Made by a program: the position numbers and the translations under genes
Shown: piece by piece, positions 18,624 to 27,348 of the stretch
How positions within the stretch are numbered: position 1 is the first letter of the stretch
Layout of the letters: every line of letters begins with the position of its first letter
Notes under the pieces: generated by a model
What the model was told of the DNA's origin: nothing
Database searches by the model: none
Seen by the model: the letters and a program-made list of their open reading frames with translations, nothing else
Assembly: GCF_012273515.2 (NCBI RefSeq)
Contig: NZ_CP050975.2
Coordinates: 5,332,001-5,396,000 of the forward strand
Length of the DNA stretch: 64,000 bases
Origin: Streptomyces sp. RPA4-2
Lineage (GTDB): Bacteria; Actinomycetota; Actinomycetes; Streptomycetales; Streptomycetaceae
Direction of reading: 5' to 3'

Positions 18624-19703
18624 TCAGCCGACGACCGTCCAGGTGTCCCCGCCGGCGAGCAGCGTGGCCAGGTCCCCCTTGCCGTTCTGCTCGATGGCCG
18701 CGTCCAGTTGGTCGGCCATCTGGGTGTCGTAGACCGGCCGGTCCACGGAGCGCAGGACACCGATCGGGGTGTGGTGCAGGGTGTCCGGATCGGCGAGCCG
18801 GGAGAGCGCGAAGGCGGTGGTCGGTGACGGCGCGTGGGCGTCGTGGACCAGGACCTGCGACTCGTTCTCCGGGGTGACGGCGACGATCTTCAGGTCGCCG
18901 GTCGCCGCGTCCCGTACGACGCCCTTGGCGCCGTCCGTGCCGAAGCGGATCGGCTGCCCGTGTTCGAGGCGGATGACAGCATCCTCGGCCTGCTGCTTGT
19001 CCTTCAGCACCTCGAAGGCGCCGTCGTTGAAGATGTTGCAGTTCTGGTAGATCTCCACCAGTGCCGTGCCCGGGTGGGCGGCGGCCTGCCGCAGGACGTC
19101 GGTGAGGTGCTTGCGGTCGGAGTCCACGGTCCGGGCGACGAAGGAGGCCTCCGCGCCGATGGCCAGGGACACCGGGTTGAAGGGCGCGTCCAGCGAGCCC
19201 ATCGGCGTCGACTTGGTGATCTTGCCGACCTCGGAGGTCGGCGAGTACTGGCCCTTGGTGAGGCCGTAGATCCGGTTGTTGAACAGCAGGATCTTCAGGT
19301 TCACGTTGCGGCGCAGCGCGTGGATGAGGTGGTTGCCGCCGATCGACAGCGCGTCGCCGTCGCCGGTCACCACCCACACGCTCAGGTCGCGGCGGGAGGA
19401 GGCGAGTCCCGTGGCGATGGCGGGCGCGCGGCCGTGGATGGAGTGCATGCCGTACGTGTTCATGTAGTACGGGAAGCGGGACGAGCAGCCGATGCCCGAG
19501 ACGAAGACGATGTTCTCCTTGGCGAGGCCGAGTTCGGGCATGAAGCCCTGTACGGCGGCCAGGACCGCGTAGTCCCCGCAGCCGGGGCACCAGCGCACTT
19601 CCTGATCGGACTTGAAGTCCTTCATGGACTGCCTGGCCCCGGCCTTGGGCACCAGAGTGAGTGCCTCGATCGTGTCCGCGCCTTCCGTGGTCGTCTCAGC
19701 CAT
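18624..19703 (-). CDS. korB: 2-oxoglutarate:ferredoxin oxidoreductase, beta subunit
   Basis: The 359-residue thiamine-diphosphate subunit. WCPGCGDYAVL, GIGCSSRFPYYMNTYG and the TPP/Mg site GDGDALSIGGNH are all present; the conserved cysteines hold a 4Fe-4S cluster. With KorA it oxidatively decarboxylates 2-oxoglutarate to succinyl-CoA and reduces ferredoxin, giving low-potential electrons. The start overlaps the end of korA by 8 bp, so the two are translationally coupled. Generic 2-oxoacid specificity is possible, but the pairing and length fit KorB. Confidence 0.92.
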   Translation of the reverse strand: MAETTTEGADTIEALTLVPKAGARQSMKDFKSDQEVRWCPGCGDYAVLAAVQGFMPELGLAKENIVFVSGIGCSSRFPYYMNTYGMHSIHGRAPAIATGLASSRRDLSVWVVTGDGDALSIGGNHLIHALRRNVNLKILLFNNRIYGLTKGQYSPTSEVGKITKSTPMGSLDAPFNPVSLAIGAEASFVARTVDSDRKHLTDVLRQAAAHPGTALVEIYQNCNIFNDGAFEVLKDKQQAEDAVIRLEHGQPIRFGTDGAKGVVRDAATGDLKIVAVTPENESQVLVHDAHAPSPTTAFALSRLADPDTLHHTPIGVLRSVDRPVYDTQMADQLDAAIEQNGKGDLATLLAGGDTWTVVG

Positions 19704-21627
19704 CGATGGCCTCCTTGAGCACCTCGGCGAGCTGTTCGGCCTTGAACGGCATGCCGTTGACCTGGTTGTAGGAACGCGCGTCGACCAGGTATCTGGCCCG
19801 GACGAGGGTGGAGAGCTGACCGAGGTTCATCTCGGGGATCACCACCTTGTCGTACCGTCCCAGCACCGTGCCGAGGTTGTGCGGGAAGGGGTTGAGGTGG
19901 CGCAGGTGGGCCTGCGCGATGGACTCCCCGGCCGTCCGCAGCCGCCGTACCGCCGCGGTGATGGGGCCGTACGTCGAACCCCAGCCCAGCACCAGCGTGT
20001 CGGCCTCGCCCGAGGGGTCGTCGACCTCCACGTCCGGGACGTCGATGCCGTCGATCTTGGCCTGCCGGGTGCGCACCATGAAGTCGTGGTTGGCGGGATC
20101 GTAGGAGATGTTGCCCGTGCCGTCCTGCTTCTCGATGCCGCCGATGCGGTGTTCGAGGCCCGGCGTGCCCGGGACCGCCCAGGGGCGGGCCAGGGTCCCC
20201 GGGTCACGCTTGTAGGGCCAGAAGACCTCGGTGCCGTCGTCCAGTGTGTGGTTCGGGCCCTGCGCGAACCGCACCCGCAGGTCCGGGAGTTCGTCGATGT
20301 CCGGGACGCGCCAGGGCTCCGAGCCGTTGGCCAGGTAGCCGTCCGACAGGAGCAGGACGGGGGTGCGGTACGTGAGGGCGATGCGCGCCGCCTCCAGCGC
20401 GGTGTCGAAGCAGTCGGCGGGTGTGCGCGGCGCGACGACCGGGACGGGCGCCTCGCCGTTGCGGCCGTACATCGCCTGCAGCAGGTCGGCCTGCTCGGTC
20501 TTGGTCGGCAGTCCGGTGGAGGGGCCGCCGCGCTGGATGTCGATGACCAGCAGCGGCAGTTCGAGGGAGACGGCGAGCCCGATCGTCTCCGACTTCAGCG
20601 CCACCCCCGGACCCGAGGTCGTCGTGACCGCCAGCGAGCCGCCGAAGGCGGCGCCCAACGCGGCACCGATGCCCGCGATCTCGTCCTCGGCCTGGAAGGT
20701 GCGCACACCGAAGTTCTTGTGCTTGCTGAGTTCGTGCAGGATGTCGGAGGCGGGCGTGATCGGGTACGAGCCGAGGTAGAGCGGCAGGTCGGCCTGCTCG
20801 GAGGCGGCGATCAGACCGTACGACAGGGCCAGGTTCCCGGAGATGTTGCGGTAGGTGCCGGTCGGGAAGGTGCGCTCGGCCGGGGCGACCTCGTACGAGA
20901 CGGCGAAGTCCTCGGTCGTCTCGCCGAAGTTCCAGCCCGCCCGGAACGCGGTGAGGTTGGCCGCCGCGATGTCGGGCTTCTTCGCGAACTTGGTCCGCAG
21001 GAACTTCTCGGTGCCCTCGGTCGGCCGGTGGTACATCCAGGACAGCAGGCCCAGCGCGAACATGTTCTTGCTGCGCTCCGCCTCCTTGCGGGACAGCTCG
21101 AACTCCTTGAGCGCCTCGACCGTCATCGTCGTCAGGGGCACCGGGTGGACGCTGTAGCCGTCCAGGGAGCCGTCCTCCAGCGGGTTCGTCGCGTAACCGA
21201 CCTTCGACATCGCCCGTTTGGTGAACTCGTCCGTGTTGACGATGATCTCGGCGCCGCGCGGCACATCGGCGATGTTCGCCTTCAGGGCGGCCGGGTTCAT
21301 GGCGACGAGAACGTTCGGCGCGTCGCCCGGGGTGAGGATGTCGTGGTCCGCGAAATGCAGCTGGAACGAGGAAACGCCCGGCAGGGTGCCTGCGGGCGCT
21401 CGGATCTCTGCGGGGAAGTTCGGCAGTGTGGAGAGGTCGTTGCCGAAGGACGCGGTCTCGGAGGTGAAACGGTCGCCGGTGAGCTGCATTCCGTCACCGG
21501 AGTCGCCCGCGAACCGGATGATCACCCGGTCGAGCCGGCGAACGTCCTTCGCCCCCGCCGGATTGCGCTGTTCTCCTACGACGGCTTCGTCGGCCTGCTC
21601 CGATGGGCTACTGACCTGGCTGGTCAC
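19696..21627 (-). CDS. korA: 2-oxoglutarate:ferredoxin oxidoreductase, alpha (gamma-alpha fused) subunit
   Basis: A 643-residue subunit in which the gamma domain is fused N-terminally (RVIIRFAGDSGDGMQLTGDRF at about 31-51) to the alpha domain (about 230 onward, GNLALSYGLIAASEQADLPLYLGSYPITPASDILHEL). SDGYLANGSEPW and GWGSTYGPI mark the C-terminal part. The gene uses GTG 21627, preceded by a strong GAAGGAGG ribosome site. It partners with KorB, 8-bp overlap. About 290 bp upstream, before the response regulator stop, lies a perfect palindrome that might influence this operon. Confidence 0.92.
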   Translation of the reverse strand: MTSQVSSPSEQADEAVVGEQRNPAGAKDVRRLDRVIIRFAGDSGDGMQLTGDRFTSETASFGNDLSTLPNFPAEIRAPAGTLPGVSSFQLHFADHDILTPGDAPNVLVAMNPAALKANIADVPRGAEIIVNTDEFTKRAMSKVGYATNPLEDGSLDGYSVHPVPLTTMTVEALKEFELSRKEAERSKNMFALGLLSWMYHRPTEGTEKFLRTKFAKKPDIAAANLTAFRAGWNFGETTEDFAVSYEVAPAERTFPTGTYRNISGNLALSYGLIAASEQADLPLYLGSYPITPASDILHELSKHKNFGVRTFQAEDEIAGIGAALGAAFGGSLAVTTTSGPGVALKSETIGLAVSLELPLLVIDIQRGGPSTGLPTKTEQADLLQAMYGRNGEAPVPVVAPRTPADCFDTALEAARIALTYRTPVLLLSDGYLANGSEPWRVPDIDELPDLRVRFAQGPNHTLDDGTEVFWPYKRDPGTLARPWAVPGTPGLEHRIGGIEKQDGTGNISYDPANHDFMVRTRQAKIDGIDVPDVEVDDPSGEADTLVLGWGSTYGPITAAVRRLRTAGESIAQAHLRHLNPFPHNLGTVLGRYDKVVIPEMNLGQLSTLVRARYLVDARSYNQVNGMPFKAEQLAEVLKEAIDG

Positions 21628-21897
21628 TTAACTGGACCTCCTTCGAGGCGGCTGTCCGGGAGCGGCCTTCCCGAAGGCCTTCCCAAGACCAACCCTACGT
21701 CCGTAAGGGTCGCCTTCCCTCGGCGGTTCGCATGATGGACACCATTTTGAGACGGTTCGACGCCCTGACTTGTCATGATTTGCTCGCCCCCCGATGCTTC
21801 TCCCGAAGATGCTCCCCACTCACCTTCTGGTTCTCACGCCGGCCTTGCGCCGCCCTCGTGCGAACCTCGTGCCGGCCTCCCGGCCACCGCCTTCCGT

Positions 21898-21920
21898 ATG
21901 CCTGACACAGTGTCAGGCAT
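21898..21920. promoter_or_regulatory. Perfect 11-bp palindrome
   Basis: ATGCCTGACAC, a single A, then its exact inverse GTGTCAGGCAT. It sits immediately 3' of the response regulator stop and about 270 bp upstream of korA, on the same strand. The 1-nt centre is poor for an RNA terminator loop but suits a dimeric regulator binding site. Which regulator binds is unknown. Confidence 0.55.
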
Positions 21921-22592
21921 TCAGGAGTTGAGGTAGGTCAGAACCGCCAGAACACGCCGGTGATCCCCGTCGCTCGGGGACAGCCCCAGCTTCAGGAAGA
22001 TGTTGCTGACGTGCTTCTCGACCGCTCCGTCGCTCACCACCAGCTGCCGCGCGATCGCCGAGTTGGTCCGGCCCTCGGCCATCAGCCCCAGCACCTCCCG
22101 CTCCCGGGGCGTGAGCCCGGCCAGCACGTCCTGCTTCCGGCTGCGCCCCAGCAACTGCGCGACCACCTCGGGGTCGAGCGCGGTACCCCCCTGGGCCACC
22201 CGCACCACCGCGTCCACGAACTCGCGCACCTCGGCGACCCGGTCCTTGAGCAGATAGCCGACGCCACGGCTGGAACCGGCCAGCAGTTCGGTGGCGTAGC
22301 GCTCCTCCACGTACTGCGACAGAACCAGCACTCCGAGTCCCGGGTGGTGCTTGCGCAGCTGCACGGCCGCCTTGACGCCCTCGTCGGTGTGCGTCGGCGG
22401 CATCCGTACGTCGGCCACCACGACGTCCGGCAGCGCGCCCTGGGCGGCCAGGTCGGTGATGGTCTTGATCAGTGCGTCGCCGTCACCGACACCGGCCACG
22501 ACGTCGTGCCCACGGTCGGTCAGCAACCGGGTCAGGCCCTCCCTGAGCAGCACTGAATCCTCGGCGATGACCACCCGCACCCTGTCCTCCAC
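21921..22592 (-). CDS. LuxR-family two-component response regulator
   Basis: A 223-residue NarL/LuxR response regulator. The receiver domain has the acidic pair (VIAEDSVLLREGL), the phospho-acceptor aspartate in DVVVADVRMPP at about residue 57, and the switch lysine in GYLLKDR. The C-terminal helix-turn-helix begins LTPREREVLGLMAEGRTNSAIA. GTG 22592 gives the family-typical length; a longer open frame upstream is proline-rich and non-homologous. It follows the sensor kinase gene and is probably its partner. Targets are unknown. Confidence 0.9.
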   Translation of the reverse strand: MEDRVRVVIAEDSVLLREGLTRLLTDRGHDVVAGVGDGDALIKTITDLAAQGALPDVVVADVRMPPTHTDEGVKAAVQLRKHHPGLGVLVLSQYVEERYATELLAGSSRGVGYLLKDRVAEVREFVDAVVRVAQGGTALDPEVVAQLLGRSRKQDVLAGLTPREREVLGLMAEGRTNSAIARQLVVSDGAVEKHVSNIFLKLGLSPSDGDHRRVLAVLTYLNS

Positions 22593-22753
22593 GATGTTCG
22601 GCCCCCCACAGCCCGTACCCGGCCGGCGCCGGTTGCGCCCCGCTCGTACGACAGCCCTCAGCATTTCAGCATTCGGGCCGACGGGCGCCCGGGCAACGGG
22701 AATCGCCGGGGCGAGCCGGGGCGGAGAGGGCTCAGGGGGTGGCACGAGGGGCG

Positions 22754-24238
22754 TCATCGGGTGGCGCGGGGGGCGTCGGGGGGATGACGACGCCCGGCTG
22801 GTGCCGCGACGGGGCGGACGTCGCCTGCCGCGGCATCGGTCGTGCGGGGCGGATCAGCCCCGCCAGGGCAGCTCCGCCGTGATCCGGGTGGGGCCGCCCG
22901 CGGGGAGTCCACGACCAGGATCCCGTCCACCGCGTCCAGCCGCTCCGCGAGCCCCGCCAGACCCGGTAAGCCGGAGGCGTCGGCGCCGCCCACGCCGTTG
23001 TCGACGACCTGAAGCATCAGCCGGTTCTCGACGCGCCAGACGTCGACCGTGGCCCGGGTCGCCCGCGCGTGCTTGCTGATGTTCTGCAGCAGCTCGGAGA
23101 CGGTGAAGTAGGCGATGCCCTCGATCGCCGGGGCGGGCCGGGCGGGAAGGTCCACGTCCACCGCCACCGGCACCGTGCAGCGTGAGGCCACCGAGGAGAG
23201 CGCCGCGTCGAGCCCGCGGTCGGTGAGGACCGCCGGGTGGATGCCGCGGGCCAGGTCGCGCAGCTCCTGCAGCGCCGTCTTCACCTCGCCGTGCGCCTCG
23301 TCCACCATCCGCGCGGCGGCCCGCGGGTCCTCGGTGAGCTTCTCCTTGGCCAGGCCGAGTCCCATCGCGAGGTTGACCAGCCGGGCCTGTGCCCCGTCGT
23401 GCAGGTCCCGCTCGATGCGCCGCAGGTCCGCCGCGGCCGTGTCGACCACGACCCCCCGGTCCGACTCCAGCTCGACCACCCGGGTCGCCAGCCGTGACGG
23501 CCCGAGCAGCCCCAGCACCATCAGCCGGTCCACCGTCGTCAGCGCCCGTACGATCCACGGCGTCGCCATGGTGATCAGCAGTCCGAGCAGCGCGGTCACG
23601 GTGATCTCGAAGGGGTTGTCCAGGTAGATGCTGTGGGTGCCGTCGCCGTAGAGCTGAAGGCCGCCCTGCCCGCCGTAGACCGGGAAGAGCCAGAACCACA
23701 GCGGATACGTCAGCATCGCCCAGCCGTACGCCCAGAAGGTCAGCGCCACCACGAACGAGAACACCGCCCACGGGAACTGCAGCACCGCGTAGAGCAGATG
23801 CCGCCACGACGAACCGTTCTTGAGGATCGCCCCCATCCACGCCATCGGCCCCTGCTTGCGCACGAGCACGGGCTCCGGCGAGCCGACCTCGACCCCGAGC
23901 AGCCCGCGCGCCCGCGCCCGCTCCAGCGCGCCGAACCCGCGGCAGCCCGCCAGCGCTCCGGCGAGCACCGGGACCCCCAGGAAGGTCACCAGCAGGCCGG
24001 CGCCCAGCGAGAACATCGTGATGGCGAACGTGAACATGGCGATGCTGAGCGGCAGGCCCAGCATCACGTAGCCGAACTCGCGCCAGCTGCGGGCCTCGAC
24101 CGGCGCCCGCAGCGCCGCGGGGAGGCGGTGGCGCCGCTCCCCGGCAGCCGCCCCGTGGAATCCGGGCCCGCTCCCGTGCCCGTACCCCTGTCCGTACTCG
24201 GTGGCCATCGGCGTCGTCCGTTCTCTCGTCCTGCTCAT
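22754..24238 (-). CDS. Sensor histidine kinase with apparent C-terminal frameshift
   Basis: A membrane sensor kinase paralogous to the next gene. Hydrophobic segments at about 45-80 and 125-205 form a multi-pass input domain. The HisKA_3 phospho-acceptor is in RIERDLHDGAQARL. The ATPase N-box is TVSELLQNISKHA and the G1 box is DNGVGG, with GLAGLAERL. The last strand is wrong: after DGILVVDSP the frame reads RAAPPGSRR, whereas one extra base near 22900 restores PGGPTRITAELPWRG and a stop at 22854, matching the paralog. As written the frame runs on to 22754. The start could be ATG 24238 or 24208. It pairs with the response regulator downstream. Confidence 0.8.
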   Translation of the reverse strand: MSRTRERTTPMATEYGQGYGHGSGPGFHGAAAGERRHRLPAALRAPVEARSWREFGYVMLGLPLSIAMFTFAITMFSLGAGLLVTFLGVPVLAGALAGCRGFGALERARARGLLGVEVGSPEPVLVRKQGPMAWMGAILKNGSSWRHLLYAVLQFPWAVFSFVVALTFWAYGWAMLTYPLWFWLFPVYGGQGGLQLYGDGTHSIYLDNPFEITVTALLGLLITMATPWIVRALTTVDRLMVLGLLGPSRLATRVVELESDRGVVVDTAAADLRRIERDLHDGAQARLVNLAMGLGLAKEKLTEDPRAAARMVDEAHGEVKTALQELRDLARGIHPAVLTDRGLDAALSSVASRCTVPVAVDVDLPARPAPAIEGIAYFTVSELLQNISKHARATRATVDVWRVENRLMLQVVDNGVGGADASGLPGLAGLAERLDAVDGILVVDSPRAAPPGSRRSCPGGADPPRTTDAAAGDVRPVAAPAGRRHPPDAPRATR

Positions 24239-24357
24239 CGGCTCGTACCCCAACCCTGCTGGCTGTGGAGCGTGGGGGACATGGAGCGGGTCGGCGTCTT
24301 GGGGCGGGGTTTTCCCTACCCCGGGCATGGCTGTCGGGGCGGTCGGGCCCGCACCTT

Positions 24358-24410
24358 CAGCCCGTCCGGCGTTCGAGGACGAGCCCTTCGGGCGATGCGG
24401 GGGTCCAGGG
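24358..24410. repeat. REP-like element, copy 2
   Basis: Near-identical to the right arm at 15961-16012, starting CAGCCCGTCCGGCGTTCGAG and ending GGGGGTCCAGGG, with one small indel. It lies between the two sensor kinase genes, 3' of the second kinase on the minus strand. No inverse arm is seen here. Confidence 0.75.
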
Positions 24411-24480
24411 GTGCGAGATGCGGGGGTGCGGGGCGCATGGGTGCGGGCCTCCGGGGTCCCCGGGGTATCGGGTTACCCCG

Positions 24481-24528
24481 GAGACCCGGAGACCCGGAGA
24501 CCCGGAGACCCGGAGACCCGGAGACCCG
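24481..24528. repeat. Six tandem 8-bp GAGACCCG units
   Basis: Six perfect copies of GAGACCCG lie between the two sensor kinase genes. It is a simple-sequence array likely to vary in copy number. Open frames through it are artefacts. Confidence 0.9.
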
Positions 24529-24605
24529 GGGGGTGCGGTGGCGCGTTCGGGACCGGCTGGGCGCGCCGCCCGCGTGGTCGGGCCCACCTGATCCGCGCGG
24601 CACGC

Positions 24606-25871
24606 CTAGCGCGCCGGCTCGTCCTGCCGGTCCCGCCAGGGCAGTTCCGCCGTGATGGTGGTCGGGCCACCGGGCGGTGAGTCGATGACGAACAGCCCGT
24701 CCACCGCGCCGAGCCGGTCCGCGAGCCCCGCCATCCCCGTACCGCCGTCGAGCCGCGCGCCGCCCCGCCCGTCGTCCTGGACCTGTATGAGCAGCCGCTG
24801 GTCCGTCCGCCACACGTCGACGGACGCGGACCTCGCCCCGCTGTGCTTGCTGATGTTCTGCAGCAGCTCGGAGACGGTGAAGTAGGCGATCCCCTCGATC
24901 GCCGCGGCCGGTCTCGACCGGAGGTCGGCGGTCACCTTCACCGGCACCGTGCAGCGCGTGGCGACCGAGGAGAGCGCCGCGTCGAGCCCGCGGTCGGTGA
25001 GGACCGCCGGGTGGATGCCGCGGGCCAGGTCGCGCAGCTCCTGCAGGGCCAGTTTCACCTCGCCGTGCGCCTCGTCGACCATGGCCGCGACGGTCTCGTC
25101 GGCCTGGCCCTCGAGGAGCTTCTCCTTGGCCAGGCCGAGTCCCATCGCGAGGTTGACCAGCCGGGCCTGTGCCCCGTCGTGCAGGTCCCGCTCGATGCGC
25201 CGCAGGTCCGCCGCGGCCGTGTCGACCACGACCCCCCGGTCCGACTCCAGCTCGGCGATGCGCCGCTCCAGCTCGTCGGAGGGCGACAGCAGCCCGCGCA
25301 CCATCGCCCGGTCCACGTTGGTCAGCCCCCGGGCGATGAACGGCAGCACCGGCCACAGCACGAAGAACGACACCAGCGTGACCGTGAACGTCAGCACACC
25401 CCACGGCAGCCTGATCAGGTCGTACAGCACCGTCCGCCAGCCCACCGGGTCCTTCAGGCTCGACCACAGCCAGGAGAAGAAGCCGGTCCGGCGCACCGGC
25501 AGCGGGCTCGGCTCGTCGATCCGCAGGCCGAGCAGCGCGCGCGCCCGCGCCCGCTCCAGCTTGCCCAGCTGCCGTGCGCCCAGCAGGCCGCCCGCGAGCA
25601 ACGGCAGTCCCACCACCGTCACCGCGAGCGCCGAGCCCGTGGACACCATCGTCACGACGTACACGAAGCCGAAGATCGAGACCGGCAGATTGGCGAGCAG
25701 GTGCGCGATCTCCTGCCAGGTGCGGCGGCCGAGGGCGAGGCGCGGGGACGGCAGCCGGTCGCCGTCGGGCGTCCTGTCGGGCGTGCCGTCGGACGGCCCG
25801 TCGGGTGTTTCGGCGGTCGTCCCGGAGGATGTCCCGCCGGGCGGGGCGACGGCGGTGATGCGTTCGGTCAT
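24606..25871 (-). CDS. Sensor histidine kinase (paralog)
   Basis: A 421-residue membrane histidine kinase. An acidic/Ser/Thr leader (1-55) precedes hydrophobic segments at about 65-105 and 145-190. The dimerisation/phospho-acceptor motif is RIERDLHDGAQARL, the N-box is TVSELLQNISKHSG, and the C-terminal ATPase ends DSPPGGPTTITAELPWRD, the intact version of what is broken in the neighbour. It shares an identical 139-bp DNA segment (25116-25254) with that paralog (23336-23474). It has no adjacent second response regulator, so both kinases may signal to the single regulator at 21.9-22.6 kb. Confidence 0.9.
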   Translation of the reverse strand: MTERITAVAPPGGTSSGTTAETPDGPSDGTPDRTPDGDRLPSPRLALGRRTWQEIAHLLANLPVSIFGFVYVVTMVSTGSALAVTVVGLPLLAGGLLGARQLGKLERARARALLGLRIDEPSPLPVRRTGFFSWLWSSLKDPVGWRTVLYDLIRLPWGVLTFTVTLVSFFVLWPVLPFIARGLTNVDRAMVRGLLSPSDELERRIAELESDRGVVVDTAAADLRRIERDLHDGAQARLVNLAMGLGLAKEKLLEGQADETVAAMVDEAHGEVKLALQELRDLARGIHPAVLTDRGLDAALSSVATRCTVPVKVTADLRSRPAAAIEGIAYFTVSELLQNISKHSGARSASVDVWRTDQRLLIQVQDDGRGGARLDGGTGMAGLADRLGAVDGLFVIDSPPGGPTTITAELPWRDRQDEPAR

Positions 25872-26215
25872 ATTCGCTACCCTGCCCGGCGGCGAGCCGC
25901 CGCGCCATGAGGTGACCCGCCCAGATCCACTGGGGAAAGCCCTACCTTCGTGGCGTTCCGTGCTGTGCCGGGCGCCGAGCTGCGGTCAAATGGGAAGCGA
26001 TCGCGAGAGACGGACGGGAATCCCGTGGCGCACGAGCCGGACGAGTCCAGCACTCGACCATGACGTGTGCACGATAATCGGGGTGTGACGGCCTGCTTAC
26101 CGTTTCTTTAGCAGGCCCTAGACTCCCGTCCGTACAGATCGTCGAACAGGGCGTATCGCAGCGTGCGCGGCGTGCGCGCGGCGTGCGCCACGAGGTCAGG
26201 GAGCGAGGGGCTGAC
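25872..26215. other. Divergent region with a hairpin, upstream of nuo
   Basis: About 340 bp between the kinase and nuoA starts, holding both promoters. A hairpin of GGCCTGCT and AGCAGGCC with a 12-nt loop spans 26090-26117. No open frame is convincing. Confidence 0.5.
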
Positions 26216-26608
26216 GTGCCGGAACCGACCGTCGTCGCGGCGGGCTACTTCCAGTCCTACTCGGTCGTCGGACTGCTCGCCGTCGTGGGCGTGCTCTTCG
26301 TCGCCGTCGCCTTCGGGGCGGGCCGACTGCTGCGGCCGGTCGTCCCCACACCCGAGAAACTCCTGACGTACGAGTGCGGCGTCGACCCCGTCGGCGAGGG
26401 CTGGGCCCACACCCAGGTCCGCTACTACGTCTACGCGTTCCTCTACGTCATCTTCGCCGTCGACTCGATCTTCCTCTTCCCGTGGGCGACCGTCTTCGCC
26501 GCCCCCGGCTACGGCGCGGCGACGCTCGCGGAGATGTTCATCTTCCTCGGCTTCCTCGCCGTGGGCCTGCTGTACGCATACAAGAAGGGCGTCCTCACAT
26601 GGACGTGA
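26216..26608 (+). CDS. nuoA: NADH-quinone oxidoreductase subunit A
   Basis: A 130-residue membrane subunit with three predicted helices. [19 protein letters not shown] is the conserved first loop, and [22 protein letters not shown] follows. GTG 26216 is chosen because GCGAGGGG lies just upstream and the frame upstream has no NuoA similarity. It is the first gene of the operon, overlapping nuoB by 10 bp. Confidence 0.93.
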   Translation: MPEPTVVAAGYFQSYSVVGLLAVVGVLFVAVAFGAGRLLRPVVPTPEKLLTYECGVDPVGEGWAHTQVRYYVYAFLYVIFAVDSIFLFPWATVFAAPGYGAATLAEMFIFLGFLAVGLLYAYKKGVLTWT

Positions 26609-27348
26609 CCCCCAAGACCTCGGGCAATCCCTCGGGCGAGACCTCCGGCAAGATCTCCGGCGAGACCTCGGGGCAGCCGGTTCTGCTGCCGGAGCCGAAG
26701 CGGCTGGGCGTGCTCTCGCGCCTCGCCCCCGAGCCCATGAAGGTCGTCCTGAACTGGGGCCGCCGCTACTCGCTCTGGGTCTTCAACTTCGGCCTCGCCT
26801 GCTGCGCGATCGAGTTCATCGCCGCGTCGATGGCCCGGCACGACTTCATCCGGCTCGGTGTGATCCCGTTCGCGCCGGGCCCGCGCCAGGCCGACCTGAT
26901 GGTGGTCTCCGGCACGGTCACGGACAAGATGGCTCCGGCCGTCAAGCGCCTGTACGAGCAGATGCCCGAGCCCAAGTACGTCATCTCCTTCGGCGCGTGC
27001 TCGAACTGCGGCGGCCCCTACTGGGACTCCTACTCCGTCACCAAGGGCGTCGACCAGATCATCCCCGTCGACGTCTACGTGCCCGGCTGCCCGCCCCGGC
27101 CCGAGGCGCTGCTCCAGGGCATTCTCAAGCTTCAGGAGAAGATCGCCAGGGAGTCGCTGGTAGAGCGCTACGGCTCTTCGCACCGGCCGTCGGCGGCCGC
27201 GCTCCAGAGCGGGCTGGTGACTCCGCCGGTCGCGCCGGGCGGGGAGACCCGGGTGTCCGGGGAGACACCGGTTTCCCAAGGCAATGGGGTTGCCGGCGGA
27301 GATCCGGCTTCCGGCGGGAATCCGGTTTCCGGGGAGGGCGACAAGTGA
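26599..27348 (+). CDS. nuoB: NADH-quinone oxidoreductase subunit B
   Basis: A 249-residue peripheral-arm subunit that carries the N2 4Fe-4S cluster, the last centre before quinone. The cluster cysteines are in [16 protein letters not shown] and [11 protein letters not shown]. The N-terminus has a Gly/Ser/Thr repeat leader, and the C-terminus from about 190 has a low-complexity tail ([17 protein letters not shown]). The family core is about 160-180 residues. The stop overlaps the nuoC GTG. Confidence 0.93.
   Translation: MDVTPKTSGNPSGETSGKISGETSGQPVLLPEPKRLGVLSRLAPEPMKVVLNWGRRYSLWVFNFGLACCAIEFIAASMARHDFIRLGVIPFAPGPRQADLMVVSGTVTDKMAPAVKRLYEQMPEPKYVISFGACSNCGGPYWDSYSVTKGVDQIIPVDVYVPGCPPRPEALLQGILKLQEKIARESLVERYGSSHRPSAAALQSGLVTPPVAPGGETRVSGETPVSQGNGVAGGDPASGGNPVSGEGDK

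Noticed and set aside
19612..21735. A 707-codon plus-strand open frame over korAB
   Set aside because: It is the antisense shadow of korA and korB and has no recognisable motif or ribosome site.
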